A stretch of DNA of 64,000 nucleotides from Nematostella vectensis (lineage: Eukaryota > Cnidaria > Anthozoa > Actiniaria > Edwardsiidae): positions 2,757,203 to 2,821,202 of the forward strand of contig NC_064037.1 in the NCBI RefSeq assembly GCF_932526225.1, in the 5' to 3' direction. Positions 23,471 through 35,635 of this stretch are shown piece after piece. Both the position numbers and the translations under genes were made by a program. Under the pieces are notes generated by a model. The model was given only the letters and a program-made list of their open reading frames with translations. It was not told the origin of the DNA and ran no database searches. The number at the start of each line of letters is the position of its first letter. The first letter of the stretch is position 1.

Positions 23471-25622
23471 TGGTCAGTGAACTGAATACAACGGTCAATT
23501 TGTAAGAAAGCTTCAAAACAGCGATTCACAAAAACTAAAACTTTAGCATCAACATTTGTCGGAAAGGTTTTCGTTGAAATCTATTTGGTTGAAGTGTAAA
23601 AGAAGGGCTAAATTGGTCACCTTTCAAGGGGTCTTTACTCAGAATGCCTTGGCATTCTCGACTGCAGTGTTAGTCAGGCATTTATCAAGTTCTTCTTTCA
23701 CATGTTGGTATTACATCCCATTGATAAACACAACAATACGGCAATGCATGCTGGGGGACAGGCGATTTTGCCCCTTTAAGTAGGTATGTATAGTGGCTAT
23801 AGTAAAAGATATGACTGTGATCACGATTTATAAACACAGATATTTGACCTTTGAGATGTATGTGGTGTTACAGGTATGGCTACTATCTTTCAATTAAATA
23901 CTTAACTTTAAACATCTAATTTGATTTAACAGACACATTACTCTATAATTAACCGATTCTAAGGGATAAGATGATAAACCTTTATCGAGCTTGGGTCTAC
24001 TGGATAATCCACTGAAGAAAACATTGTTTGCTTGCGATTTTCCCAGATACATGTTTCAAATTGGGATTACGTGCCATAACCTCTCAAGAGCTTAAAATAA
24101 TTGCAATTACATAAATACTTCAGTCAGATAATAAACTGTTTGTAAATGTAAATATTTACAGTTGACCTTACTATGTCGTAATCACGAATGCAATATGTTT
24201 ACCGCTTAGTGTGTACTTAAATTTAAATTATAGCTTGCTTTTTTATCATTTTATGATATCTTAGCTGCCAAGTTCTGACCTTTTTAAAGTGTTTTTAAAA
24301 GTTCAAATCGCAGAAAAAAGTATTTAAAATGGTTTAAAATATTAAGCGGTTAAGAATGCCTCGAAACTAAATTAAAATATAGATGATTTCTCCCAGCATT
24401 ATGTCGGGAGAAAGATGTCGAACAGGACAGCATTAAACTAGAATGAGTACGACAAACCACTTGACTTTGAGCTTATTTTTCTTGCAAACTGCGTGGTGTT
24501 ACCCTTGAAATCACGGTGTATATGGTTATTAGATGATAAACAATTTTAAATACAGACCTTAGAGCACATCACATCGAGTAAAAGGTCTGTGATTTTGTAA
24601 CTTTGACCTTGATTAAAAGGACATTTATTTCATTCACCGGCCAAAACATATTTGCCCTCGATTATCACGTTATAACATTTACCTGATTTGTTCTCACAAA
24701 ACACTCCTTCCTGATCCTTGGTTTATGATTCGACTTTCCTCGCCGTACAGCGAAACGGCGGCAAGCTCGGCAAGCCAAGTAGTCGCTCTCTTTCTTATCT
24801 GCTTTTGCCTTCGCTCAACCTTGACAGCCACAAAGGTATGGAGACTTGCTATGATGACTCACCGGACCTGTCCTGCACACCTGGCACAGGTATATATTCG
24901 ATAAAAAAAATCAGCATTGCATAACTTAAATCGTATAATATATAAAAATTGTAAGTGTTTTACACAGAAAAATCTCAATTATTAAAATCTGATCTTTGAT
25001 TTTTTTTTTCGTTTTTTAAATTAATAAATACATGTATCAAAGCAGTTTGAACCTTACCTCAACCTTAAAATCTTTGTACCAGCTGCGATTGTGCGAGTTT
25101 TTTTTTTTTCGTCGACAAAAATTCACTTTAGAAAATTGACATAAGGTCCTGTTATTCGAAACAATCGCGTCACAAAATCTTGGTGTTTCTTAAATGTCAT
25201 GACGTCATGGCTATTACGTCCCATACACACAGGTGTTTAATTTTGGCCTGTGCATTCTACAAGTTTAAGGGATCAAATCGAGGTTCCAGCATAGTTTAGT
25301 AGTTGTTTCTCGCCTCGGCTGCATTGTAATCTACCCCCACCCCCTCTTGTATTTTTTGCTAAGAGGAGAGACCGACGAATGTTTACTTCAAATTATCGTG
25401 TAAACTCGTGATAAATCGCAAGAGTGATTCATAAAATGGCTAAAATTGAACTTCCCACTGTAGAGTTCATTGCGTTGCTGATTACATTTCGCGGCTATGA
25501 AGGTGGAAACATTACCTTTTTTATTTTTCTTCCTATAATTGAAAAATAATAATGATAAAAGTATTGGTCGTGGGTCGATGGTATTTTAAACGCAGTGGCT
25601 ATATGTCAGGCAGTCGGGAAAG

Positions 25623-25718
25623 TGCCCTGGTTTCAGACCCTCGAACGTCTCTCTATTTAGTGGCCCAACCTCGCTGGCCACTGAATAGAGAGACGTTCGA
25701 GGCTCTGGAACCAGGGCA
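25623..25718. mobile_element. 96-bp foldback MITE with 9-bp target duplication
   Basis: Arms 25623-25665 and 25676-25718 are inverted copies (TGCCCTGGTTTCAGACCCTC at the start) around a 10-base loop. The flanks TCGGGAAAG at 25614-25622 and 25719-25727 are identical. A 9-bp duplication is typical of Mutator-like (MULE) elements. The element is non-coding. Confidence 0.82.
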
Positions 25719-26035
25719 TCGGGAAAGGTCCTCAATGGACTAAATGCCCGACAGTTTTCATTTTTTCCAAACAACCAGTAAATTGTCGACCTAGTAAGTT
25801 AGAAGTATTCTATATTTGTTGAGAAAGGCAAGCAAATCCTGAATTAAGCTTTGTTGTCGGTATTGGATATTTTCCGTCGTCTATGGACACCATAGAATCG
25901 TATTTTAGTAGCACTTGGAATTTTCTACAACATGCTGCTAAATTTCTCTGCTAAATGTCGGCATCTCGGCATTTCTCATTTACGAAAATTATATCACAGT
26001 AAATTGACTTCCTAGTGAGTTTAAAGTATTGTATA

Positions 26036-26140
26036 TTCAGGCCAGTACCCAGGATTTTTCTTGGGGGGTGCGAAATCCAAAGAAGTGGACCTCATTTTTC
26101 CGGGGGGAGGGGGGGGAAGGGGAGGGAGTTCTCTGAGAAC
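26036..26140 (+). mobile_element. Fragment of a dispersed G-rich repeat
   Basis: It begins AGGCCAGTACCCAGGATTTT and continues with TTGGGGGGTGCGAAATCC and a TTTTTCCGGGG tract. A close relative lies at 47562-47745 with both ends visible; this copy lacks a recognisable right end. Confidence 0.6.
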
Positions 26141-27336
26141 AAAAAAGGATCTTTTATGCCTTTGCAGCATGCCTTTGCAGTATCTCCACGGGAATTGTCG
26201 GATTTTTTTCCTTGCTTGTATACAAGCGTCACTGGGCGAGAGAAGTCTGGAGGCCTGGTTACTGTTATAAAAAAAGTTGGCGGTACGAAAGGAAAGGCAA
26301 CTTGCCTTTAAATTTTAGCAGTCGATTACATATAAGATTAATAGGAAGTCCTGAAAATTTGAGCGTCGTTTCCGAGATATTCTAAATCAAAGTTGCGTTG
26401 CAAAGGAAAGGTGCAAATTCGTGTAATTTAATTAATAAGTGAAGGGCCGTGTGTTACGCACGTATTTTTATTTGATTTACTGGGAAGAATTCATTCATGT
26501 GAAAAATCTATAAGTGTTTTTATACCCAGCTAACTGAGGCTTTCTCTTTTTACCCTGCAAATAGCCACTGTTAAACAAAGGCTTTTCCCTAGTGTTTCTC
26601 GGGTATACTTTAGTCGCAGTTTTGGCGTTTGTACCGAGGAAAAGCTGAGAATACTAGGCCACAAATAAAACCGATCAACGGAAAAAACTCAGAGACGCGA
26701 ATCGGCAATTAAAGTGCCTTAACAAAGTGAAATAAGAGCTCTGCTAGCATTGTACTTACCTTCTGTTTAACAAATTGTATTTAAATTGAACCGTAGATCG
26801 ATGGACGTCGGTAAATGCTCAACATGTAAGACGTCTCTTGACAAATTTAGCTTATACATATTTTACAGCTGTGGTATATATTGCCCATAGCGGTCGCAGG
26901 TCGGTTCACACCTGATGTTTACAGAAGAATCTCTTGCGAAAACACAGTGAAACCACTAAAAGTTTACGGATGATCGATCTGACGATCGAGTGATATAGAA
27001 GTCCCCCGAATAACTTAAAATGTTTTGCAAGCATCTACCTTCTCTTCTACCTCAAGTGTTTAGTCTTCTACCTTCAACAAGCAGCAAATATTTTTATTTT
27101 TTTTTTGTCGTTTATTTTACATGAAAAAATCTATTGAACATGCGCACTTATTCGAAGAGATAGAGAAAGAAGAAACAATTTCTTACAATGGCCATCGGCT
27201 CCTTCTATTCCGGACTGATTTTCCCTTTATAAACACAAATAACGTTAGGCCGAACACATACAGCACATACCGAGATTTTTAAGATAATTTTCAATCATTC
27301 TCACGCTCGTAAGAGCTCAGGGACAAAAAGCTCAAA

Positions 27337-30147
27337 TTTCAATGACACTGCGTTACACGGCGCCAATGGTCAACATGTTAATGAGTGCGTTACACGGCGC
27401 CAATATGTTAATGATTGCGTTACACGGCGCCAATGGGCAACATGTTAATGAATGCGTTACGCGGCGCAAATGGGCAACATATTAACGATTGCGTTACAAG
27501 GCGTCAATGGGCAACATGTTAATGAGTGCGTTACATGGCGCCAATATGTTAATGAATGCGTTACACGGCGCTAATGGGCAACATGTTAATGAGTGCGTTA
27601 CACGGCGCCAAAGGGCAACATGTTAATGAGTACGTTACACGGCGCCAATATGTTAATGATTGCGTTACACGGCGCCAATGGGCAACATGTTAATGAATGC
27701 GTTACACGGCGCCAAAGGGCAACATGTTAATGAGTACGTTACACGGCGCCAATATGTTAATGAATGCGTTACACGGCGCCAATGGGCAACATGTTAATGA
27801 ATGCGTTACACGGCGCAAATGGGCAACATGTTAATGAGTACGTTACACGGCGCCAATATGTTAATGAATGCGTTACACGGCGCCAATGGGCAACATGTTA
27901 ATGAATGCGTTACACGGCGCAAATGGGCAACATGTTAATGAGTGCGTTACACGGCGCCAATAAGTTAATGATTGCGTTACACGGCGCAAATGGGCAACAT
28001 GTTAATGAATGCGTTACACGGCGTTAATGGGCAACATGTTAATGAGTGCGTTACACGGCGCCAAAGGGCAACATGTTAATGAGTACGTTACACGGCGCCA
28101 ATATGTTAATGATTGCGTTACACGGCGCCAATGGGCAACATGTTAATGAATGCGTTACACGGCGCCAAAGGGCAACATGTTAATGAGTACGTTACACGGC
28201 GCCAATATGTTAATGAATGCGTTACACGGCGCCAATGGGCAACATGTTAATGAATGCGTTACACGGCGCAAATGGGCAACATGTTAATGAGTACGTTACA
28301 CGGCGCCAATATGTTAATGAATGCGTTACACGGCGCCAATGGGCAACATGTTAATGAATGCGTTACACGGCGCAAATGGGCAACATATTAACGATTGCGT
28401 TACAAGGCGTCAATGGGCAACATGTTAATGAGTGCGTTACATGGCGCCAATATGTTAATGAATGCGTTACACGGCGCTAATGGGCAACATGTTAATGAGT
28501 GCGTTACACGGCGCCAAAGGGCAACATGTTAATGAGTGCGTTACATGGCGCCAATATGTTAATGAATGCGTTACACGGCGCCAATGGGCAACATGTTAAT
28601 GAGTACGTTACACGGCGCCAATAAGTTAATGATTGCGTTACACGGCGCAAATAGGCAACATGTTAATGAATGCGTTACACGGCGTTAATGGGCAACATGT
28701 TAATGAGTGCGTTACACGGCGCCAAAGGGCAACATGTTAATGAGTACGTTACACGGCGCCAATATGTTAATGATTGCGTTACACGGCGCCAATGGGCAAC
28801 ATGTTAATGAATGCGTTACACGGCGCCAAAGGGCAACATGTTAATGAGTACGTTACACGGCGCCAATATGTTAATGAATGCGTTACACGGCGCCAATGGG
28901 CAACATGTTAATGAATGCGTTACACGGCGCAAATGGGCAACATATTAACGATTGCGTTACAAGGCGTCAATGGGCAACATGTTAATGAGTGCGTTACATG
29001 GCGCCAATATGTTAATGAATGCGTTACACGGCGCTAATGGGCAACATGTTAATGAGTGCGTTACACGGCGCCAAAGGGCAACATGTTAATGAGTGCGTTA
29101 CATGGCGCCAATATGTTAATGAATGCGTTACACGGCACCAATGGGCAACATGTTAATGAGTACGTTACACGGCGCCAATATGTTAATGATTGCGTTACAC
29201 GGCGCCAATGGGCAACATGTTAATGAATGCGTTACACGGCGCTAATGGGCAACATGTTAATGACTGCGTTACACGGCGCCAATGGGCAACATGTTAATGA
29301 CTGCGTTACAAGGCGCCAATGGGTAACATGTTAATGGGTGCGTTACACGGCGCCAAAGGGCAACATGTTAATGAGTACGTTACACGGCGCCAATATGTTA
29401 ATGATTGCGTTACACGGCGCCAAGAGCCAAAATGTTAATGAGTGCGTTACACGGCGCTAATGGGCAACATGTTAATGAGTGCGTTACACGGCGCCAATAT
29501 GTTAATGAATGCGTTATACGGTGCCAATGGGGACATGTTAATGAGTGCGTTACATGGCGACACTATGTTAATGAATGCGTTACACGGCGCTAATGGGCAA
29601 CATATTAATGAGTGCGTTACAAGGCGCCAATATGTTAATGAATGCGTTACACGGTGCCAAACACGGTGCCAATGGGCAACATGTTAATGAGTGCGTTACA
29701 TGGCGCCAATATGTTAATGAATGCGTTACACGGCGCTAATGGGCAACATATTAACGATTGCGTTACAAGGCGTCAATGGGCAACATGTTAATTAGTGCGT
29801 TACATGGCGCCAATATGTTAATGATTGCGTTACAAGGCGTCAATGGGCAACATGTTAATGAGTGCGTTACACGGCGCCAATGGGCAACATGTTAATGAGT
29901 GCGGTACATGGCGCCAATATGTTAATGAATGCGTTACACGGCGCCAATGGGCAACATGTTAATGAATGCGTTACACGGCGCTAATGGGCAACATGTTAAT
30001 GACTGCGTTACACGGCGCCAATGGGCAACATGTTAATGACTGCGTCACAAGGCGCCACTATGTTAATGAGTGCGTTACAAGGCGCCAATGGGTAACATGT
30101 TAATGGGTGCGTTACACGGCGCCAGTGGGCAACATGTTAATGATTGT
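27337..30147. repeat. 37/30-bp satellite array, about 2.8 kb
   Basis: Two unit lengths alternate. The 37-base form is GTTAATGAGTGCGTTACACG plus GCGCCAATGGGCAACAT; the 30-base form lacks GGGCAAC. Runs of units recur as larger blocks: the variant ATATTAACGATTGCGTTACA appears near 27479, 28387, 28946 and 29750, each followed by the same companion units. This shows higher-order duplication of segments of the array. Confidence 0.95.
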
Positions 30148-30609
30148 GCTGTCGGGAAGTGCACCAGAAAAAGACAAGTGAATAAATGAATGAATAAAAA
30201 ATGATATAATAAAATATGTATCCGTCGTGTGCCGCCATGGATGGCTTGTGAATCTGAGGCATGATTATATCCCTGCCAAGCGAACGACTACATTACTAGA
30301 AAATGGAGTCTTAATCTTTAAACCAATAGAATAATGCGAGACAACACGATTGCAATATCGTAGGTGCAACCAAACACAACACATTTCTTCACTAAGCGTC
30401 TTTAGCAATTGAGACCATGCGGTGACTGAGACCTCAAGGCACCCACGGCGCACAGGTAGACCTCGATATTTTTCATCCTACGTCACAGCGATTTTGTGCA
30501 TGGCGTAACCGACTAAGACAGGCCTAGGATCCTGGTTATTGCCTCCCCATTTATGCGCGGGTACCTCAGGTTAATTGTGTTATACAGTTAGTTTATTGGT
30601 TTTGTCACA
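30148..30609. other. Gap between satellite and LINE
   Basis: No gene recognised. The exact 3' end of the LINE is uncertain and may lie slightly inside this stretch. Confidence 0.4.
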
Positions 30610-30797
30610 CACAAAAAAAAAGAATACTACGGTTTACAATAGGAAATAAACAAAATAAAGAAAATAAGAAACAATGTGACGGGAGAAGAAAACAGGGCGT
30701 AAGCCCCAATTGAAATTCTTTCCCAACAAATTACAAACAATAAGAATTCTAAAACGAAAATAAAAATTGAATTACATACATTTAAGATCTATGAAAT

Positions 30798-32757
30798 TAT
30801 GGAGGTTGGTAAAAGGCAAGTTTCTCTAAATAGTGAGTTGTCAGCTGATACCTGAAAGACGAAAGCGTAGTGCAAGATTTCATAAGTGAAGGAAGACTAT
30901 TCCAAAGTTTGACAGTTCTAGGGAAATACGAATTCCTGTAATAATTTTGGTTGTGAGTGGAAAAAAGGCGGTAATTGTTAGGATGGTAATTTCGAGTATT
31001 GTATCGGGACGTGGCTGGAGAGAGAAGGCTAGCTAACTAATGCTCACGTCACCATTTTTTATTTTAAATAACAGAACTAGATCGGTTATGTCTCTTCGAT
31101 ATTCTAATGGAAGGAGCTTAAGAGTTTTTAGCCTTTCTGTGTATGAAACATCGGCGGGATAGTTCAAAATAAACTTGGATGCTCGACGCTGGACGTTCTC
31201 AATCAGAGCTTTGTGCTTGCCTGTCGAAGGCGACCAAATGCAAGAAGCATACTCCAGGTGGGGCCTAACAAGGGTGCAGTACAGCAGCTGTCTTGTAGTT
31301 GGGTCGAGGATGTCAGAACAGACCCGCTTCACTAGTCCAAGCACCCTGTTTGCTTTTGCGCACATAGGCTCGATGTGAGGACCCCAAGACAGGTCGTTAG
31401 TAATTGTAACGCCGAGGTCAGTCACCTGCGCTACTGGATCCAGGGTGCGACCGCATAGTTGGTAAGGGTACGGAGGACGCTTGGTAGAACGCTTCTTTGA
31501 CATGTGCACCACTTTGCACTTAGATGCACTAAACTCCATGCCGTGCTCTAGACTCCAGCTGTACAGGGAGTCAAGGTCAGCCTGCAACGAGGTTGAAGAA
31601 CTTGCAGTGTCTATAGAGCTGTAGAGCTTAGAATCATCAGCATAAAGAGCGATGTTTGAGCCTTGCTGCACGTAGTTAGGCATATCGTTGGCATATACTA
31701 GGAACATTAGGGGCCCAAGGATAGATCCTTGTGGGACCCCTGAGGTCACTGGCAGCCAAGAGGAGGACGCACCATCGAGGACAACACGCTGCCTCCTTCC
31801 CGTTAGGTAGGACACAAACCATTTCAGCAGGGAACCCGTGACTCCATACTGCTGCAGCTTGGAAATAAGCAGATGATGAGAGACCTTGTCAAAGGCCTTG
31901 GAAAGGTCTAGGTGAATGACATAAATGTCCTGTCCCCCTGCTAGTCTGTCTACGATGTCATGATAGACTTCAACAAGTTGCGTCACGGTGGATTTTCCCT
32001 TAAGGAATCCGTGTTGAAGCTGGTAAATATGGGGGGAAATAAAGTTGAAGCAGCGCTTGAAGACGCAGCGTTCAAGGACTTTTGACAGGATACACAGAAG
32101 AGAGATAGGCCTGTAGTTTTCTGCCAGGGTGGGGTCATCCTTCTTGAACACAGGTGTGACATTTGCGTCCTTCCAAAGCGCGGGAACGGATCCAAGAGAC
32201 AGCGACAGATTAAACAACCGACATAACGATGGTGCGATTTGATGAGCGGTGTTTTTCAGCAGAATACCAGGGATTTGATCCGTTCCACAGGCTTTATGGG
32301 AGTCAAGATTTCGTAAGACATCCAGTACTTCAGGGACAGTGAGTTGGATAGAGCCCAGACCCAACAAGGGCTCACGGTTGTTAGGCTGGGCCCTAACAAA
32401 TTCCTCGCTGGCGGATGGACTGAATATGTGGTGAAAATGTCTGTTTAACAGGTTAGCCATGTTCTTGGTATCTGTAACGAAGGCGTGGCCATCGCGAAAA
32501 AAATTCGGCGAAGGCTTGTTAGAAGTGCATGATTTTACGTATGTCCAGAAACGCTTTGGGTTGTCGGATATAACAGATTTTAGTTTTTCGGCGTGCTCTT
32601 TTTTCTTTTGGGAAAGCATGTGTTTTGCAGCGCGTCGAAGCTCATTATATTTTCTTTCGGCAGCCAGTGATCCGGTTTTGTTAGCTTTTTTATGCTGCGC
32701 ATCCTTCTTTTTGAGCAAAGAACGCAGTTCGTGATCTATCCACGGGTAATCGCTCAC
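30798..32757 (-). pseudogene. LINE reverse transcriptase domain, frameshifted near its C-terminus
   Basis: The long open part (31033-32757) holds the RT core: PVFKKDDPTLAENYRPISLL, then HLDLSKAFDKVSHHLL with the first catalytic Asp, GVPQGSILGPL, and YADDSKLY with the catalytic Asp pair. The thumb-like region and the CR1-type C-terminus follow. A stop at 31033-31035 and a frame change just after it put the last conserved block (FPRTVKLWNSLPS) in another frame, ending with TAA at 30798. The first residues (NWTDLF before SDYPWIDHE) continue the domain upstream in this frame, which shows that the preceding ORF and this one were once continuous. In an active element it would copy RNA at a nicked target site. 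Confidence 0.85.
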
Positions 32758-33743
32758 ATTCCTTGGTTTGGATTTTGGAATATGCTCGTTAACAGCGGCG
32801 AGAAATAGATCAGTCCAATTAGCGAGTGATGAATGTGATGAAATTTGGATGGGATACTCGTCAAAATTAAATCGAGAATGTTCCTTCCCCTTGTTGGAAA
32901 ATCAATAAGCTGCCATAAATAGTTATCCTTTATAATTTTGCAGAAATAGTTTGTGAGGCAATCGCCGGTTTTAGCGGCTCCTGTCGTCCAGTCGATCTCA
33001 GAGAGATTGAAGTCGCCAATCACTATTAACTGATCGTATTTCGCTTTAGAAGCTAGGCGCAGAGTTTTCTTGAGTTGTTTTAGATACTCTAGGTCAGTGT
33101 CCTGCGGTCGGTAATAAATGATAGCCAGAATCTTGCGTCGTGAGTTAGGACGGAGCTCGCATGCTAAAAGTTCAGCGTCGGTTTCTAAATCACATCGACG
33201 GAGGCTCACGATACTGTTTTTGACCGCCAGGAACACTCCTCCTCCTCTACGGGACTGTCTGTCCCGTCTGTGGATGGTGTAGTCCGCGGAACTAGGGAAT
33301 AATTCGCAGTCCAGATAATTTGGATTCAGCCAAGACTCCACACAGAATATTAAGTCCTTGCCAATGGAAAGTGCTTGGAGTTCGCTCCGTTTTTTAGCGA
33401 CGCTCCTAGAATTCATATACAAGCATTTCACGGTGGTATAGCAATTACTTTTCCCTCTAGAGAACGCCCGTGGGCCAGGATGGGATGCAACATCTCCGCA
33501 GAGAAGCAGAAGCCCAACGAGGTAGCAGTTTGGTCTGGTGAAGTCTCGTCTTGGACGAAACAGGGAATGATGTTGATTCCCGAAATCAGGCCTATTAGAG
33601 AAACCCACTTTGCAAAATCTCCATATATAGAATGACGTCTCTTTGCCATTGCGATTAGCAATAGGTGGCTGAGCAAAAAGTAGCAAGGATCGTATAGCTA
33701 ACAAAATGATGACAGAGCTCAGGGAGACGTAACTGGCCGCCAT
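32754..33743 (-). pseudogene. LINE endonuclease domain with leader containing a 2A-like motif
   Basis: The frame begins MAASYVSLSS with a hydrophobic leader (VIILLAIRSLLLFA). Further on is LLLLCGDVASHPGP, which resembles the 2A recoding motif (D-V-E-x-N-P-G-P) known near the N-terminus of some CR1-like LINE proteins, but with His for Asn. Endonuclease motifs follow: LYMNSRSV, CVESWLN, RRGGGVFLAV, YRPQ and GDFNLSEIDW. After ILDLILTSIPS about 70 residues of the usual family are absent, including the catalytic SDH motif, and the frame runs out at 32754. The break overlaps the RT frame. The element is therefore defective. Confidence 0.82.
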
Positions 33744-34497
33744 GATGATCAGCGGTACAGTTCGCTTGATAGCGTTGTTAGGGCCGAAATCTCCAGCCTA
33801 GCCGTAAAGCGTTAGCTGCCACACGGTGATTCAGCGCATGTCTGGAAGTATAGTCTCTTTTTTTGGCGTTTTCAGTTTGTATTAACAGATGGTTCGAACC
33901 CAACAATATGACAGATGATGATAAAAAGGAGAGTAGAGAGACCCACAATTCTTCCAATGACGCTCTCATTTGTCCAGCTTGTTGCTGGTTGGTATTTCAA
34001 CGGTCCTTACACGGCAAAAAGGTCGAGTATTCTAACATATACCCCGAGCGCAGATTTAAGTAAGATTCGAAAGCTCCCTCTGTCTACCTTGCGTCTTGCT
34101 CCTAGGGGTAAATATTCGCGTGAATATACTAATATAATAAGGCTATAAATTAGCAACAAATAACACCTTTATATACACCGTGTGAAGACAGGCGGAAGAT
34201 ACGGGTATGCATCTAATCTTTACCACATGGAAAACAAGGTTAATGCATCGTGTCTTATTCCAACTGTCTTCCCCTAATCATAATCCACGGGTGAAAACCC
34301 GTGTTTTCCGCAATTTCCCCGGTAGTAAGATATGAGGTCGACTACGCGTCTTCGCAAATATTCTACAGTGTAAGATGGGGAATATTCCCAATGTCTTTAC
34401 GAGCATATTCGCAAGTCTTCATAACCCCTCTTTGTTAACCCCTCTCTGGTTCGTTTTCGCATGTCTTCCCCTAATATTTATATTAGGATGCAGCACT
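33744..34497. other. Region upstream of the LINE frame
   Basis: Possibly 5' UTR of the LINE in its first part. No ORF1-type protein was recognised. The remaining sequence shows no gene. Confidence 0.35.
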
Positions 34498-35635
34498 TCA
34501 TATCTCCTTCACGGTGTAAGCCTCGTTTTCGTGGTCTGAGTTGAGGCGACTCGATGACTCGGGTGGTTCACCATTAAAGCGAATATTCTCTGTAGTAATT
34601 GCAAATGAAACAGTAACTGTAGTTGCCCGACGTGGTACTCGGATCTTCGGGACACACCAATGAGTTATCGATTCCAAAATAGCAACCACAGCGCGCCGAT
34701 ATTGCGGCAATCGCCAAGCGTAAATACGGGTCTATAAGAAATTTTAGAACAAGTAAATTATTAGAAATGAAATCCAGAATTTTTGATGTGCGTATTTCCG
34801 TCTTTGTTCTGTTGGTCGTGTATAAGGTCAGGTACCACATGATGACCACCGGTAGAGAAGTCACCAAAAGGCAGCAGATCAGCAACAGATTCACTGTGAT
34901 AAATCTCTTTTGCTTTGATTTCTCGGAAATGTTTCCATGAACTTGTGGGGAAGCACGTGACCGTCTTAGGGTATTTTTGGACCCTCGGCGCTGTCTCACG
35001 AATTAGACGTAAAGACAAACATAAGCTATCACAATCAGTACTGTGAGACCTGTCATGTGGTGGTAGAGATCAATTTGTACATATAGCCTTGGGGGTACCC
35101 CTAGAAACAGAAGAATCGAGAATAAGACCGAGTAGGCGACGATTGCGGCAACACAGATGCTCATACTTCGTACCGTGACTAACCAAAAACATCTGTAGGG
35201 AAACGTCACTACGACAAGGGTCAAGACTATCAAATAGAAGCAATTCATGGTTACCATGCCAACGACGGTAACGGCGATGACAATATGCGAATATGTCTGT
35301 GTTATTTCGTCCTTGCTGGATCTCACCAAGTAAATGTAAGAATACATTGGATCAATGAGAGCTCCCGTCAATAAGTCTGCGCACGCTAAAGCAGCTATCA
35401 AAACAGTCAAGGGCTTACGAAATTCTCCTGAAGGGTTTTTGTAGATGGCACGAAGTAGAAAACCATTTGCTAAAATTGTAATGACACTAATAAACACAAT
35501 GGAAATCCCGAAACCATATTGAAGCTCTTTGAAGATTTCATCAGTCGTCCCCTCCATAGTCAAAGTCTCATTTGACGGAAATATCTTTCTCGACGAACCC
35601 GATGTATTCAACGAAAAAGGAAAAAGGGCTTCCAT
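34498..35635 (-). pseudogene. Class A GPCR pseudogene, three lesions
   Basis: Reading starts at ATG 35635. TM1 (ILANGFLLRAIY), TM2 (LACADLLTG) and TM3 to TM5 are plain. Lesion 1: TM3 runs LTLVVVTFPYRC, with no DRY; a few codons are missing. Lesion 2: TAA at 35003-35005 stops the frame at the TM5/third-loop border (CLYV stop FVRQRR). Lesion 3: in TM7, after DPY near 34721-34727, a one-base loss changes frame; the other frame then gives YAWRLPQYRRAVVAILES, a normal helix 8 and tail that ends at 34498. Two nonsense-type changes plus loss of the activation motif argue for a decayed gene; sequencing error would have to strike three times. The family resembles orphan receptors expanded in cnidarians. 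Confidence 0.82.

Larger units (their letters stand above)
23471..27336. other. Intergenic with small repeats
   Basis: AT-rich sequence between two satellites. It holds a 96-bp foldback element (25623-25718) and a dispersed repeat fragment (about 26036-26130). No convincing exon chain was found. Confidence 0.45.
30610..33743 (-). mobile_element. Non-LTR retrotransposon, CR1/L2-like, decayed
   Basis: On the - strand an apurinic-type endonuclease precedes a reverse transcriptase, the order of CR1/L2/Jockey elements. Between them an internal deletion and a frameshift break the frame. The 3' end, near 30610-30660, is A-rich in short runs. No flanking duplication was identified, and the 5' end may extend past 33743. 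Confidence 0.88.

Noticed and set aside
21959-23529. - strand ORFs of TTAHYLTYPRRDHCALPHLP type
   Set aside because: Translation of the 34-bp satellite; the frame cycles every three units and no start or splice context is convincing.
24726-24835. Possible first exon with a signal-peptide-like run and donor ACAAAG|GTATGG
   Set aside because: No following exon, no similarity recognised, and another frame across the same bases looks equally open.
27337-30147. CRISPR-like regular repeats
   Set aside because: Units are contiguous with no unique spacers, and the setting is an animal genome; it is a satellite.
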